This document shows positions 28,071-37,955 of a DNA stretch of 64,000 bases, piece by piece. The DNA comes from Thermoplasma volcanium GSS1 (GTDB taxonomy: Archaea > Thermoplasmatota > Thermoplasmata > Thermoplasmatales > Thermoplasmataceae), in assembly GCF_000011185.1 (NCBI RefSeq), contig NC_002689.2, positions 124,001 to 188,000 of the forward strand, read 5' to 3'. Under the pieces are notes generated by a model. The model was not told the DNA's origin and ran no database searches. It worked only from the letters and a program-made list of their open reading frames with translations. Both the position numbers and the translations under genes were made by a program. The number at the start of each line of letters is the position of its first letter. The first letter of the stretch is position 1.

Positions 28071-28243
28071 ACATAATCAAGCTATTACTTATCATTGAAA
28101 TGATATCTAAAGGAAAAGCAGAAGGCAAATTAAGCAATATTACATCGATTTTGTTAAAAAATTAAAATTATCGTTTAAAGTTCCTTAATAACTGGATTGA
28201 TGGACTTACAGAATAAGTAAAAATGGTGAAGATCTGACATACA

Positions 28244-29692
28244 CTACGCAGTTACGAATTCTTCTATCACCTCACCTGAGGGCGCCTTTGTGACTAAGCT
28301 CACTAAAATAGTTACAACTGTGTCAGCGAACAGACCGACTAACCCTGGATAGATAATATGGGAATATGATGATAGCGGCAGGAAAAACACCGCATTGACT
28401 ATTAGACCGGTAATTATGCCAGATATGACACCAACTGCGGTAACTTTTCTCCATGTTATACCCATTACAATACCTGGGAAGAATAGGGTTATACCACTGT
28501 AGCCCAAAAGCAAAAGGTTAACGAACAGTGCAGGAAATTCAATTGCGAAGAGCAGTGCAACACCTGTTATTATCGCCACAAATACTTGAGCGATGAATTT
28601 AACGGAAGAATCACTTGCTTTCTTATTTATTAGATCTTTATATAAATTTTTAGATATTATCGTGGAACTTGCTATTAGGAGAACCGACGCCGGAACCATT
28701 GATCCGAGTGTTATGGCGCCTGCCACTACACCATTCCACCAAGATGGAAACGAAGCTCTAGCAACAATCAAGAAGGCGTCATCTGCATTGGATAGATGTG
28801 GATTGTACAATAGTGCAGCGAATCCCATAAAAACTGTTATCACCAGCAGTACATTATAAACAGGTAAAAATACAGCGTTTTTCTTCAATACGTTATCATT
28901 CTTTGCTGATATATAGCTTTGGAAGGAATGCGGCCACATAAAGAAGCCGAGCGCGCTCATCAGAACAACAGAAACAAACCAGCTTAGGCCAAGTTCACTA
29001 TGCCCAGGAAAATACAGATATTCTGAATAATTGGTGACCATCCTATGCATCATGTTGTTTAGGTCACCGAATTGTACTGCTGGAATAACTATTAGGGCGC
29101 TAAATATGACTATCAGGGCAAGGCCGTCTTTAAAGAAGGCGGTGAAAGTAGCCGATCGAAGGCCATTCATAATAACGTATCCTGCTGTTAATACAAATGT
29201 AATTATCATTACATATGCCGGCATTATAACATTATACCCCATCACTTCCAAGATATCGGTTATTGCCGATACCTGAAGTTCTAAGTATGGTACCATAAAT
29301 ACTACTCCGACCACAGCAACTATGGTGGCAAGTAGAGTGCTTTGATACCTTTCCTTAAAGAAATCTGGCTGTGTCATTATGTTCTTCTTCTTTGAGATTC
29401 TCCAAATCTTTGGCAATATAAAATAAGAAGTAAGGTAGGCAAGTACACCATAAGAAAGTGCGTAGTATGCAGGAGCTCCAAATGCGTAAGCGTATCCAGG
29501 AACGCCAAGGAATGTAAAGGCAGTGTATATCTCACCTGCAAGCAGGAACCATATGAGCAGGGCCCCTATATTTCTGCCACCGACGGCCCACTGCTCTAGC
29601 GAGACGTTTTTGCTTCTTGCAAGAAATCCTATAACAGCAGCGATAACTATTACGACAAAAGATATCGTAAGTACTTCAACACCCACGCTCAT
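28244..29692 (-). CDS. Sodium:solute symporter family permease
   Basis: 482 residues, about 13 membrane segments, SSS family. Marks: RSKNVSLEQWAVGGRNIG near the N-terminus, FTFLGVPGYAYAFG, and the central GFFMWPHSFQSYISAKN. Substrates in this family include sugars, amino acids, pantothenate and organic acids; not decidable here. The gene for a two-helix DUF3311 protein ends one base before its start, so they form an operon. Confidence 0.87.
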   Translation of the reverse strand: MSVGVEVLTISFVVIVIAAVIGFLARSKNVSLEQWAVGGRNIGALLIWFLLAGEIYTAFTFLGVPGYAYAFGAPAYYALSYGVLAYLTSYFILPKIWRISKKKNIMTQPDFFKERYQSTLLATIVAVVGVVFMVPYLELQVSAITDILEVMGYNVIMPAYVMIITFVLTAGYVIMNGLRSATFTAFFKDGLALIVIFSALIVIPAVQFGDLNNMMHRMVTNYSEYLYFPGHSELGLSWFVSVVLMSALGFFMWPHSFQSYISAKNDNVLKKNAVFLPVYNVLLVITVFMGFAALLYNPHLSNADDAFLIVARASFPSWWNGVVAGAITLGSMVPASVLLIASSTIISKNLYKDLINKKASDSSVKFIAQVFVAIITGVALLFAIEFPALFVNLLLLGYSGITLFFPGIVMGITWRKVTAVGVISGIITGLIVNAVFFLPLSSYSHIIYPGLVGLFADTVVTILVSLVTKAPSGEVIEEFVTA

Positions 29693-29693
29693 C

Positions 29694-29909
29694 TTAATTC
29701 ACCCTCCTGTCTTCCCTATATATCATGTACGTTACGATTGGTGTTAGAAAGAACCAGATGAAGAGCCAAAACATTATTAGCGGCATGTCAAGCACTAGTA
29801 TATGAATAGAATTCAACAGAGGAGCTATCACAAGTATGGCTATATACGGTATGAGCAGAAGCAGAAATTTTTTGTACTTGCTGTTCACATATGTGATATA
29901 TATTAGCAT
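29694..29909 (-). CDS. DUF3311-type small membrane protein, symporter partner
   Basis: 71 residues with two hydrophobic helices (LLLLIPYIAILVIAPLLN; LIMFWLFIWFFLTPIVTYMIY) and a basic end, as in DUF3311 proteins, which are regularly encoded just before SSS transporters. Probably an accessory subunit. A start at a later in-frame codon is possible. The upstream stretch 29910-30234 has no gene. Confidence 0.75.
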   Translation of the reverse strand: MLIYITYVNSKYKKFLLLLIPYIAILVIAPLLNSIHILVLDMPLIMFWLFIWFFLTPIVTYMIYREDRRVN

Positions 29910-30234
29910 GTATTAAAGCTTTGCTAGATATTATCAGTGATGCTATTATATTCTCCAGGGTAGTATTATTTTTCCGAGACTTTTTAAATAACTTTGACAA
30001 AAATTTAATATTTTCAACATTTATTTTAATGTTTCTTACCTTTAGTATAACATCAAAACCATAGGAATTATGATCATCGTAGAGGCATAATCGGAAAGTT
30101 GTTACAAAGAAATATCCTGAGCATTCTAATGTAAGTGACATAAAAAATTAGCATAGTTTCAATAATCGAAAAGGATACACCTAAAGGATAACTTACTTAA
30201 AATATATATAATTAAAATAAAAATATATATTATT

Positions 30235-33200
30235 TTATAGGCCCTGCCCTATCAGATAAGTTGCCGAATAGTAGTTAGATAAGTCAATCGATAGGTTGTA
30301 GGCATTGATTGACCCGATTCCGACAAAGTCGTTCCAGCCCTGACCAAGATAGCCATTTCCTACCATACCTGGGTAAGGCTGGACGTAGTTTATCTGGTAG
30401 TAAGCTTGTGCACCAAAGAGATTGCTGTATCCTAGCTCGTAAAGGGCAGGCTGTACCCATCCGAGGTATCCAAATGTACCAAAGTTGTTCATATATCCTT
30501 GCTCTATATCAGCAAATATGCCTGCCGATATTGGTGTTGCAAAACTGGTTCCGCCAGCAACGCCAAAGAAGTTCTTGTATGCGAAAACCATCTTTGCAGC
30601 GGGCATTGCTATGTCAGGTTGTCCTCTGTTCGTAAAGGTGGATGGCACTACTATCATTTCGGCGCTTTGATAGACTGGCCTAGCAAAGAAGAAGCTATTG
30701 CCACCTCCAGATCCTACAGGCCCTCCATACCATGAATACTCTGGCTGGTACCACCCATACTGCCCTATTATAGCACCTTTGCTGTTGAGTATGGGATAAA
30801 CTCCCCCCACCGACACTATGTATTGGGAGGCCATTACAGTCAAGTAGAATATGCTGTGGCTGTCAGCAGAGCCTAGGAATATGGTTGTGCCCTCAGCGGC
30901 TGCTTGAAGCCCTATGAGATCGTATATCTTTGCAAATCCACTGTCGTGGTGGAACTGCAGTTCAGCCCAGCTGCCGGATATTACCTGCGGATGCACTACA
31001 TTCAACATATAGTATAGCTCTATGTTCACTGCATTATCCCCTATCCCTGTAAGGTTGAAAGGCTGCATCACATCGTATATTGTTGAGTTTGGAGCCATTG
31101 CACCAGACCACTCAACGTCTAAATCCGCTTCGACACCCTCAGGATATGGGTTTAAGCCATTGGGAGTAAGATTGACAAACTTAACCGTGGGATGGTGTAT
31201 TCCGTACTGATTCCAGAAGTTATCTATGGCTGATATGTTAGCTGATTCTCCGACGCCGAGTATCCCTATCTTTATCCCGGCACCTGTTAGGCCTGATTCT
31301 TCAAGTGCCGATACACCATAGAAGTTGGCAAGGTTTATAGGCGTTAAGAGATCCTTCGATCCATTAAGGTTAAGCCCACTCAGCTTGACTGTGGATACCT
31401 CAGTCTTTAGTTCGTGCTTGTTAACGGTTGATAGCAAAGCATCCGATGAATAACTGAGGCCATATACGTGCATTATTACACCCTTAAATTCTATGGGTAT
31501 GTATGGATTGGCCGTGTTCGTCATGAATACTGCACCGTCACCGCCCGGGTATGTGAACATGTACTCAAATAGCATCGTACCGAAGGCGTGCTCGAACATA
31601 CTAACATTTCCCTGCAGGACTATTACTAATGGCGCATACCAGTAAGACCATACCTTGAAGCCAAGTTTTTCGTAATAATTCTCAATTGAGTTTATCACGC
31701 TTGAAGATGGGTAATACATCGACTCAAATTGTGATGGTGACAGGTAATGCCTAAACTCAGGGCTGTTTGGTGAATTGACCTGTGATACAAATTGTTCTAA
31801 TGCCTGTATGTGAGTGAAGTTTAGGTAAAGGGTTACGTTTATCACCGTTGATTGGTTCGCAGGCCCCAGGTTAAGTAAGTAGGGTGAGAAATAAGGTGAT
31901 GTCATAAGGTACGGAGTGTTGCCGTTTAAAAGAACTGATTTTGGAGGAGCGAGGTCGAGAACGTTCAATGGCTCGTAATCACCACCGTACTCTATCATAC
32001 CGTTGTTGTTGTAAGGTATAGTCCCATTGAAGTTGTACCAGTAGTTTCCGCCCTGATACTTGCCGCCTATTATGCTACCGCTCAACTTGAAACCGTCTAC
32101 GATCCTCACGTAGTTTACCGGTTCCTTGCTTATGTTCCAAATGTTTGTGTATACAGCAGGATTGCCGGTATATATACTCGTCGATGGGCTTATCGCAGTA
32201 AGCTGCGTTGCAAAGAAGTTGTTGTATATGGTGTTATTGGATGAGTACACAGCCAAACCTAGCGCTTCTCCCCATAAGTTCCATGCTGCGTATAAGCTTG
32301 GATTAGCTATTAACGGCGAGTTGAAGAAATAGTTGCCCCAGACAGTATTATTGGAACCTCCAAATATCAAGAGTGAGGAATCCATAGAAAGGAAGTAGTT
32401 TGATGCTATTAGTGAATCTGAAGTGTTCCAGAGTATTATGTTTGCAAGCGGGAATCCTGAATCATCTGTAAAGAACCATCCTGTAATTTCACTTTGCCTT
32501 ACAACGACATGGGATGAATTGTATATCCAGTAACCAAGATAATTGTACGGCAATATGCCTTCAAACTCTGCGTAAGCTAAATCAGAGCCCTGGTATATGA
32601 TCTGGAACATAGGCATGTCTGATCCAACTACATAGCTACTAGTGCCAAGAAGCATGACACCTGCAAACTGCGGGAACGAATAGTCATTGATCTGGCCGAA
32701 GAGTGGACTTATGTAGCCGTACTCATTGTTGTAAAGTACATATGGATCTTTTGCTGTACCAGCGCCGGACATTGATATATTAGCCAGCTGTGCATTGTTC
32801 ATTGCGAATAATGGCGTATATACCCCAGCGGACATATCTACCGGCAGAACGAAGCTGTTCATTCCGTTGAGTATCTGTGCCTGAGGTGAGTGATCACTCA
32901 GAAGGGCAAGCGCAGCATATTGCCCCTCAGGAAGCCAGAAGTTGTATGTGCCGGACTGGGTGAGCGGAACGTATCCATTCTGGCTATAGTTGATAACATT
33001 TCCAGGGCTTACAAACAAGAATGCGTTGCTCGGCGAAACTGATCCCTGGAATTGTTCCATCTCGGTTGTTGCGGATACATTCCACATTCCATATAACAGT
33101 GATGGGCCAGGAGTCAATATAGCTTGGTCGTTGCTGTTCCAGGCCACTGCCACCCCAATTGAAGTTTCCCCGGTGTCAGTACCGAAATCGAAGGCTGATG

Positions 33201-34287
33201 GGACATTAACATAATCCATCTGCGGTGACGCAGGTCCATTGGGCGGAGGTGGTGGAGGCGGAGGAGTAACTCGGCTTTGCCCAGCGGGTATGTATTTGAG
33301 GGACATAGTTCCGTTTATGCCCATTATTGTAGTCGTGGATCCACCTCCAGGCCCGCCGATCATTATTTCAGCATCGTATAGTAATCCCAAAGGCGTAAGC
33401 TGCGTGCCGCTGACCCTAAAGTAGGAGTAAGGTGCTTTGTATGCTGGCGGCATTCCATAAGTGGAATTGAAGGTTACACGATCATATGTGCCTTCTGCAC
33501 CTATCTGCGGTATAGAATAGTTGAAGTAGACTACATTGTTTCCATTGATCTCGGATGTATTTAGATAAAGGGTAAGAGTGAACGGCGTAGGTAAATAGTA
33601 AGTTGGGCCTATAGCTATATGCACTCCTGGATACGGCAAAACTTGCCCTGTGGAATTTAGTATGGTATTCGGCGTCATGACAGCTGTTGGGCTGCTGAAG
33701 TTCCATATGTTATCTATAAATTCAAGTTCGTGTGTTCGGACGGAGTAGAATGCAACATTCTGTGTCCAGTATGTATAGTTAGATGTTCCAAGTATTGTAG
33801 TATTGTCAAGCACTGTGTTAAGTTGTATCGATATTGAGTTTGGGCCATCATTGGCCAAGTTGAAAACGCTTAGGTTGGTTAAGTTTACGGTTGCAGAAAA
33901 GCTATAAGCGTAATAGTTGCTTCCCATAAGCTGCCCGTTTTTGTTTTCAAGCCCGAAGAAACCTATTCCCATAGGTGCAGGAGATTGCGTGTATAGCAGC
34001 TCAACAACACCATTATCCATAACGAACCTATGCACCTTTGCAGGAAGGTAGAGGTAGTTGTTTATCTGCTTCTTCATTGGCTGAGGCGTAACCTTTATGC
34101 TGCTTGTTGTTGCTGGTGCTTGGTTTACAGGCGAAGTGCTCTTTACGCTAGAAGTCTTAGGAACGATCGCCGTATTTACTGGTGTATGGGCGAAGTTTAT
34201 GCCCATAAACCCTACTACGGATACGATCACTACGAGTATCGTAATGATCATAATTCTCTTGGATAACATAGAAAATACATGAAACAC
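30235..34287 (-). CDS. Secreted thermopsin-like / beta-helix / sedolisin (S53) fusion protease
   Basis: 1350 residues. N-terminal signal anchor (about 10-30), then a Ser/Thr/Pro-rich spacer. Residues about 75-480 match thermopsin (peptidase A5): APMGIGFFGLENKNG, ISIQLNTVLDN, FIDNIWNFSSP, and after a run of eight prolines DFGTDTGETSIGVAVAW. About 560-770 is a NosD-type right-handed beta-helix with Asn-Asn-Thr repeats. Then a pro-kumamolisin domain (EFRHYLSPSQFESMY) and a sedolisin catalytic domain with Glu1053/Asp1057 and Ser1248 in GTSFATP; the end (GQGWNDFVGIGSINA) resembles the calcium site. Acid-active extracellular protein digestion is the likely role. Confidence 0.88.
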   Translation of the reverse strand: MFHVFSMLSKRIMIITILVVIVSVVGFMGINFAHTPVNTAIVPKTSSVKSTSPVNQAPATTSSIKVTPQPMKKQINNYLYLPAKVHRFVMDNGVVELLYTQSPAPMGIGFFGLENKNGQLMGSNYYAYSFSATVNLTNLSVFNLANDGPNSISIQLNTVLDNTTILGTSNYTYWTQNVAFYSVRTHELEFIDNIWNFSSPTAVMTPNTILNSTGQVLPYPGVHIAIGPTYYLPTPFTLTLYLNTSEINGNNVVYFNYSIPQIGAEGTYDRVTFNSTYGMPPAYKAPYSYFRVSGTQLTPLGLLYDAEIMIGGPGGGSTTTIMGINGTMSLKYIPAGQSRVTPPPPPPPPNGPASPQMDYVNVPSAFDFGTDTGETSIGVAVAWNSNDQAILTPGPSLLYGMWNVSATTEMEQFQGSVSPSNAFLFVSPGNVINYSQNGYVPLTQSGTYNFWLPEGQYAALALLSDHSPQAQILNGMNSFVLPVDMSAGVYTPLFAMNNAQLANISMSGAGTAKDPYVLYNNEYGYISPLFGQINDYSFPQFAGVMLLGTSSYVVGSDMPMFQIIYQGSDLAYAEFEGILPYNYLGYWIYNSSHVVVRQSEITGWFFTDDSGFPLANIILWNTSDSLIASNYFLSMDSSLLIFGGSNNTVWGNYFFNSPLIANPSLYAAWNLWGEALGLAVYSSNNTIYNNFFATQLTAISPSTSIYTGNPAVYTNIWNISKEPVNYVRIVDGFKLSGSIIGGKYQGGNYWYNFNGTIPYNNNGMIEYGGDYEPLNVLDLAPPKSVLLNGNTPYLMTSPYFSPYLLNLGPANQSTVINVTLYLNFTHIQALEQFVSQVNSPNSPEFRHYLSPSQFESMYYPSSSVINSIENYYEKLGFKVWSYWYAPLVIVLQGNVSMFEHAFGTMLFEYMFTYPGGDGAVFMTNTANPYIPIEFKGVIMHVYGLSYSSDALLSTVNKHELKTEVSTVKLSGLNLNGSKDLLTPINLANFYGVSALEESGLTGAGIKIGILGVGESANISAIDNFWNQYGIHHPTVKFVNLTPNGLNPYPEGVEADLDVEWSGAMAPNSTIYDVMQPFNLTGIGDNAVNIELYYMLNVVHPQVISGSWAELQFHHDSGFAKIYDLIGLQAAAEGTTIFLGSADSHSIFYLTVMASQYIVSVGGVYPILNSKGAIIGQYGWYQPEYSWYGGPVGSGGGNSFFFARPVYQSAEMIVVPSTFTNRGQPDIAMPAAKMVFAYKNFFGVAGGTSFATPISAGIFADIEQGYMNNFGTFGYLGWVQPALYELGYSNLFGAQAYYQINYVQPYPGMVGNGYLGQGWNDFVGIGSINAYNLSIDLSNYYSATYLIGQGL

Positions 34288-34467
34288 CTCTTTTTAAATA
34301 CATATGAAAAAATGATACTTATTTTCAACCGCCATTTACTGTTAAAAAGCCAATAAATGGTGTTCTGTCAATCAAGGTGTATCTATGGTAACTATATCTT
34401 AGCCATATGATGTTTTATCCATTAAATGTAAAACGTTTTTAATATAAGCTTATCTTAAAGTTAATAA

Positions 34468-35187
34468 ATGGAGTGCATTCATTTCGAACAAGTTAGCAAA
34501 TACTATGGGAAAAAGAGAGCCATTGACGGCCTTACATTCAGATTGGATTGTGGTGAGAGTATGGCCCTAATCGGCCCTAACGGTGCTGGAAAGAGCACAA
34601 CTCTTAAGATCCTTGCCGGTATATTAAAGCCGGATTCAGGCAGCGTTTCGATATCTGGCTACGATCCATCTACTAATGATGCTAGGAAAATAGTGGGCTA
34701 TCTGCCAGAGGACGCTGCTCCCTACTTTACTCTTTCCGTAAGGGAGAATCTGGAATATATAGGTGCATTGAGAGGAGTTCAGAATCTGAATTCTCGGATG
34801 GATTTCCTCATGGAATTGCTTGGACTAGGTAACTATAGGAATGTAAAGGTTTCAGCGCTGTCTAGGGGTAACAGGCAGAAGTTAGCTATTGCTCTTGTGT
34901 TGATACACGATCCAAAGGTTCTCTTGCTTGACGAACCGCTCAATTACCTTGATATACCATCGCAGGAGGCTATAACCAAATACTTCCACAGCCTCAAGGC
35001 TACATTCCTCGTTTCAACGCACATCATGTCCATAGCCGAGCGTTTCACATCCAGAATCCTCATAATAAATAACGGGCGGAAGGTGTGGGAGGGCGATATT
35101 CAGCAGATAAAGGACCAGAGCAACAGGAGCAATGTTTCAGTTGAGGATCTTATAACCAGGATTATGGGTGGGCAACTTGAACTTTAG
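34468..35187 (+). CDS. ABC transporter ATP-binding protein
   Basis: 239 residues. Walker A GPNGAGKST, signature replaced by LSRGNRQKLAIAL, Walker B VLLLDEPLNYLD, switch His in FLVSTHIMS. Typical of ATPases of two-gene export systems or antibiotic/heme-type ABC systems. Overlaps the permease gene by 20 nt. Confidence 0.92.
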   Translation: MECIHFEQVSKYYGKKRAIDGLTFRLDCGESMALIGPNGAGKSTTLKILAGILKPDSGSVSISGYDPSTNDARKIVGYLPEDAAPYFTLSVRENLEYIGALRGVQNLNSRMDFLMELLGLGNYRNVKVSALSRGNRQKLAIALVLIHDPKVLLLDEPLNYLDIPSQEAITKYFHSLKATFLVSTHIMSIAERFTSRILIINNGRKVWEGDIQQIKDQSNRSNVSVEDLITRIMGGQLEL

Positions 35188-36586
35188 GCTCATCAGGTTT
35201 GTGATAAAAACAAGGTTCACAACTCCTATGCTTGTATTCTACATATTCTTAATTATTCTTCTCTTATACGATTCCTACTTGTCGTATACTTCCAATCTTG
35301 TTCTAAGAGCAAATAGCATTTACTTAGACGGCATAATATCTCTGGTAATCTTCATAATCTCAATTTCCGGTAGCGTTATGCTTAAAAAGTCTGATGTAGA
35401 CTTCCTGTTTCAGCTGCCAGTTAAGCGGTCTGACCTAGGGATAGCTCTTCTCTTCTCATCGTTGCTTAGTTTTTCTATAACTCCAATATTCCTAGGGTTC
35501 CTTGTTTTAACAGTCATGAGCGGCTATTCCATATTCATAGGCATACTGGATATTTTTCTCCAAGTATTTCTGGCTGTGGAGATAGGGTTCTTAATAAGGA
35601 ATTTCAATTTTAGGAAACGTGCAATTATATCTGCGATTCTTGCCATATGGTTTCTTCTTCCCGGCCTATCATACTTTGACTTGGCACCAACTATAACATA
35701 CAGCGGGTATCCGTTTGTCGGTACAATCGTGCTAATAGCTTTACTCGTTCCCATATCTTATTTGGCCATCTCGCGCGCAGGAAACGCAACCTATTTATTC
35801 AGTTCATCTTTCGTGGAAAAAATGGGCGAAGTAAGCCATGGTATATCATTCTATGGACTCTCACCAAAATCGGCAGTCAGAAAAAGATACTTCATGATCT
35901 CTGGTTCGTCAGGGGTAATGAGGGTCGGCGCAGCCGCTAGATCCTATACCTCGAGAGGAGGAATACGTTCATTTTTTATTGTATCCGTTGTAATTGCGAT
36001 CCTATACGGCATCCTAATTTACTTTATTCCCAAAAGTATGTATCTATTCGTAGTTCCTTATGTTGTATTATATGGAGTCTTTATAATCCCAACTGCTAGA
36101 AGTTATGGATCTGTTTCATCAGAGAGAGTATGGCTCGCCTTTATGTCCATGCCACCTCACATCTATCTCAGGAATGCGTCTCTTGCTAGATCCTTTTCTC
36201 AGCTACTTCTATCAGTTCCATTCTTCGCAGCGAACATTTTGCTATTTATCATTTTAAAGGCGAATATATTCCTAGCGGCCTCATCTTATTTTGTGCTTAT
36301 TTCTCCTGCCATATCTATAATATCCTTCTTTATGTCTGCATATATTAACCCAATGCAGATAATTGATATAGGAGAGATATCATATTCCTATAGGAATTCG
36401 CTATCTTCATTACTGACAATGTTGATCTTGTTGGCGATCTCAGCCCCTGCTATCATAGGCCTCTTTACACCTATATTTTCTGTTTATTACGTTGTAGGTA
36501 TTTGGATACCATCCGCTATAATACTTTATCTTCCGCGCACTGGATCTGCCATAATGAAACGTATGGTTGAAAGGAACTTCGTCTAA
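35168..36586 (+). CDS. ABC transporter membrane subunit
   Basis: 472 residues from a GTG inside the end of the ATPase gene. Ten or more hydrophobic segments; N-terminal half has the ABC-2-like DFLFQLPVKRSDLG (coupling region). No substrate information. Translationally coupled to the ATPase. Confidence 0.82.
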   Translation: MGNLNFRLIRFVIKTRFTTPMLVFYIFLIILLLYDSYLSYTSNLVLRANSIYLDGIISLVIFIISISGSVMLKKSDVDFLFQLPVKRSDLGIALLFSSLLSFSITPIFLGFLVLTVMSGYSIFIGILDIFLQVFLAVEIGFLIRNFNFRKRAIISAILAIWFLLPGLSYFDLAPTITYSGYPFVGTIVLIALLVPISYLAISRAGNATYLFSSSFVEKMGEVSHGISFYGLSPKSAVRKRYFMISGSSGVMRVGAAARSYTSRGGIRSFFIVSVVIAILYGILIYFIPKSMYLFVVPYVVLYGVFIIPTARSYGSVSSERVWLAFMSMPPHIYLRNASLARSFSQLLLSVPFFAANILLFIILKANIFLAASSYFVLISPAISIISFFMSAYINPMQIIDIGEISYSYRNSLSSLLTMLILLAISAPAIIGLFTPIFSVYYVVGIWIPSAIILYLPRTGSAIMKRMVERNFV

Positions 36587-36656
36587 ACATCCCTTAATGG
36601 GTAAAAGTTGATTCGTGGAAAAATAATTTACTTATACAGAATTATTATTATGGTGC

Positions 36657-37955
36657 ATGGGGAGCCGGGATCTTGGTGTAGGATCCAGTATAATGCAGTC
36701 AATAGGCGGATCCGGTCCTATGCTTAATATCGTAGGCGTATTTGCCATAATTGCAAGTTTTTCTTCAATTAACCTCGTCTACATTGTAATTGGTGCGTTC
36801 ATCATATCGTTAGTAAACATATATATGCCATACAGAGCATCAAAGATCATAAGGTCAAATGGCGGCTATTACACTTTAAATGGCATCTTTATGGGCAAAA
36901 GGACTGGCCTTTTTGTATCTATACTCTACTTAATATACGGCTTCGCTGCTTTTCCATCAATTACCATTTTTACGGTATCGATACTTTACTACCTCTCGGG
37001 AAGCTTAACCATGTCGGTAGTAGCAGCAGACGCAATTGCAGCATCAATAGCATTTGTTACAATGGGCGGAACATATGTTTCCGCTAAAGTCCTTAAGATC
37101 CTTGGCGCACTGGAAATAATGTTTATTGTTTTGTTAGATGTAAGCATGATATCCCATGGATCCGGAGTAATATCTCCATATGCCCTATCTTCGGCAACTA
37201 CGCCTAATTTTTGGTATGGGATTATGTTCGGGCTTCTTATGTTTTCTGGACTTGGATCTTCACTCTTCATATCAGAAAATACAAAAAACAGCAAAGTTTC
37301 TGTGTCAAGGGGAATAGCAATAGCGTATGCAGTATCTGGATCTTTGATGGTAGTTACTGCATTAGCAATAGAGAGATTCCTTGGCAACAATATATCTTAT
37401 TACTCATCGAATCCGTTCTACATTATTGGAAGCGTTAAAAGCGTGCTTGGTTCGTATTTCTATATATTTTTCCTATTCTTCTCAGTTTCCAGTGCCTTCA
37501 ACCTTGCGGTCGCCTACTTAAATGCATTCAGCAACTCTGCTGTAAAGATGGGAGAAGATGGTATTATAGCGCCCCTTTCTAGGAGGAAGGTATTAGCCAT
37601 ATCGCTTGCATTGGATATAGTCGCATCGAGCGTATTCCCAATACTATTTGGTCCATTTGTGGCCTTCGTAACAATTACGGGCCTCGTTTCAGCTTCGTAC
37701 CTCACAGTTCACCTTATATCTAATGTATCACTTTATAAACATATATCAGCTTCAAGAGAGGTGATCGGAAAGATAATGCTCATTGCTTCATCCTTTACTG
37801 TTCTCGTTACATTAGCATATTCTATCTTAGCTGATATCTACACGTCTATGCTTGTCGATATATTCTTTGCCATTGCCCTTCTGGTAGCAATTTATTCCGT
37901 TTTTTATATTCTACGTTCAAGCAGATATACATCTATCATATTCCATTATGAGTAG
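36657..37955 (+). CDS. Amino acid permease-like transporter (APC superfamily)
   Basis: 432 residues, about 12 membrane segments. The first segment has Gly-rich GVGSSIMQSIGGSGPM, as in APC helix 1. Follows the ABC genes by 70 nt and overlaps the next gene by one base (TAG/GTG). Likely amino-acid or amine uptake; consistent with peptide-based growth. Confidence 0.75.
   Translation: MGSRDLGVGSSIMQSIGGSGPMLNIVGVFAIIASFSSINLVYIVIGAFIISLVNIYMPYRASKIIRSNGGYYTLNGIFMGKRTGLFVSILYLIYGFAAFPSITIFTVSILYYLSGSLTMSVVAADAIAASIAFVTMGGTYVSAKVLKILGALEIMFIVLLDVSMISHGSGVISPYALSSATTPNFWYGIMFGLLMFSGLGSSLFISENTKNSKVSVSRGIAIAYAVSGSLMVVTALAIERFLGNNISYYSSNPFYIIGSVKSVLGSYFYIFFLFFSVSSAFNLAVAYLNAFSNSAVKMGEDGIIAPLSRRKVLAISLALDIVASSVFPILFGPFVAFVTITGLVSASYLTVHLISNVSLYKHISASREVIGKIMLIASSFTVLVTLAYSILADIYTSMLVDIFFAIALLVAIYSVFYILRSSRYTSIIFHYE

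Noticed and set aside
33239-33424. Glycine-rich plus-strand ORF
   Set aside because: It is the complement of the proline run in the protease gene.
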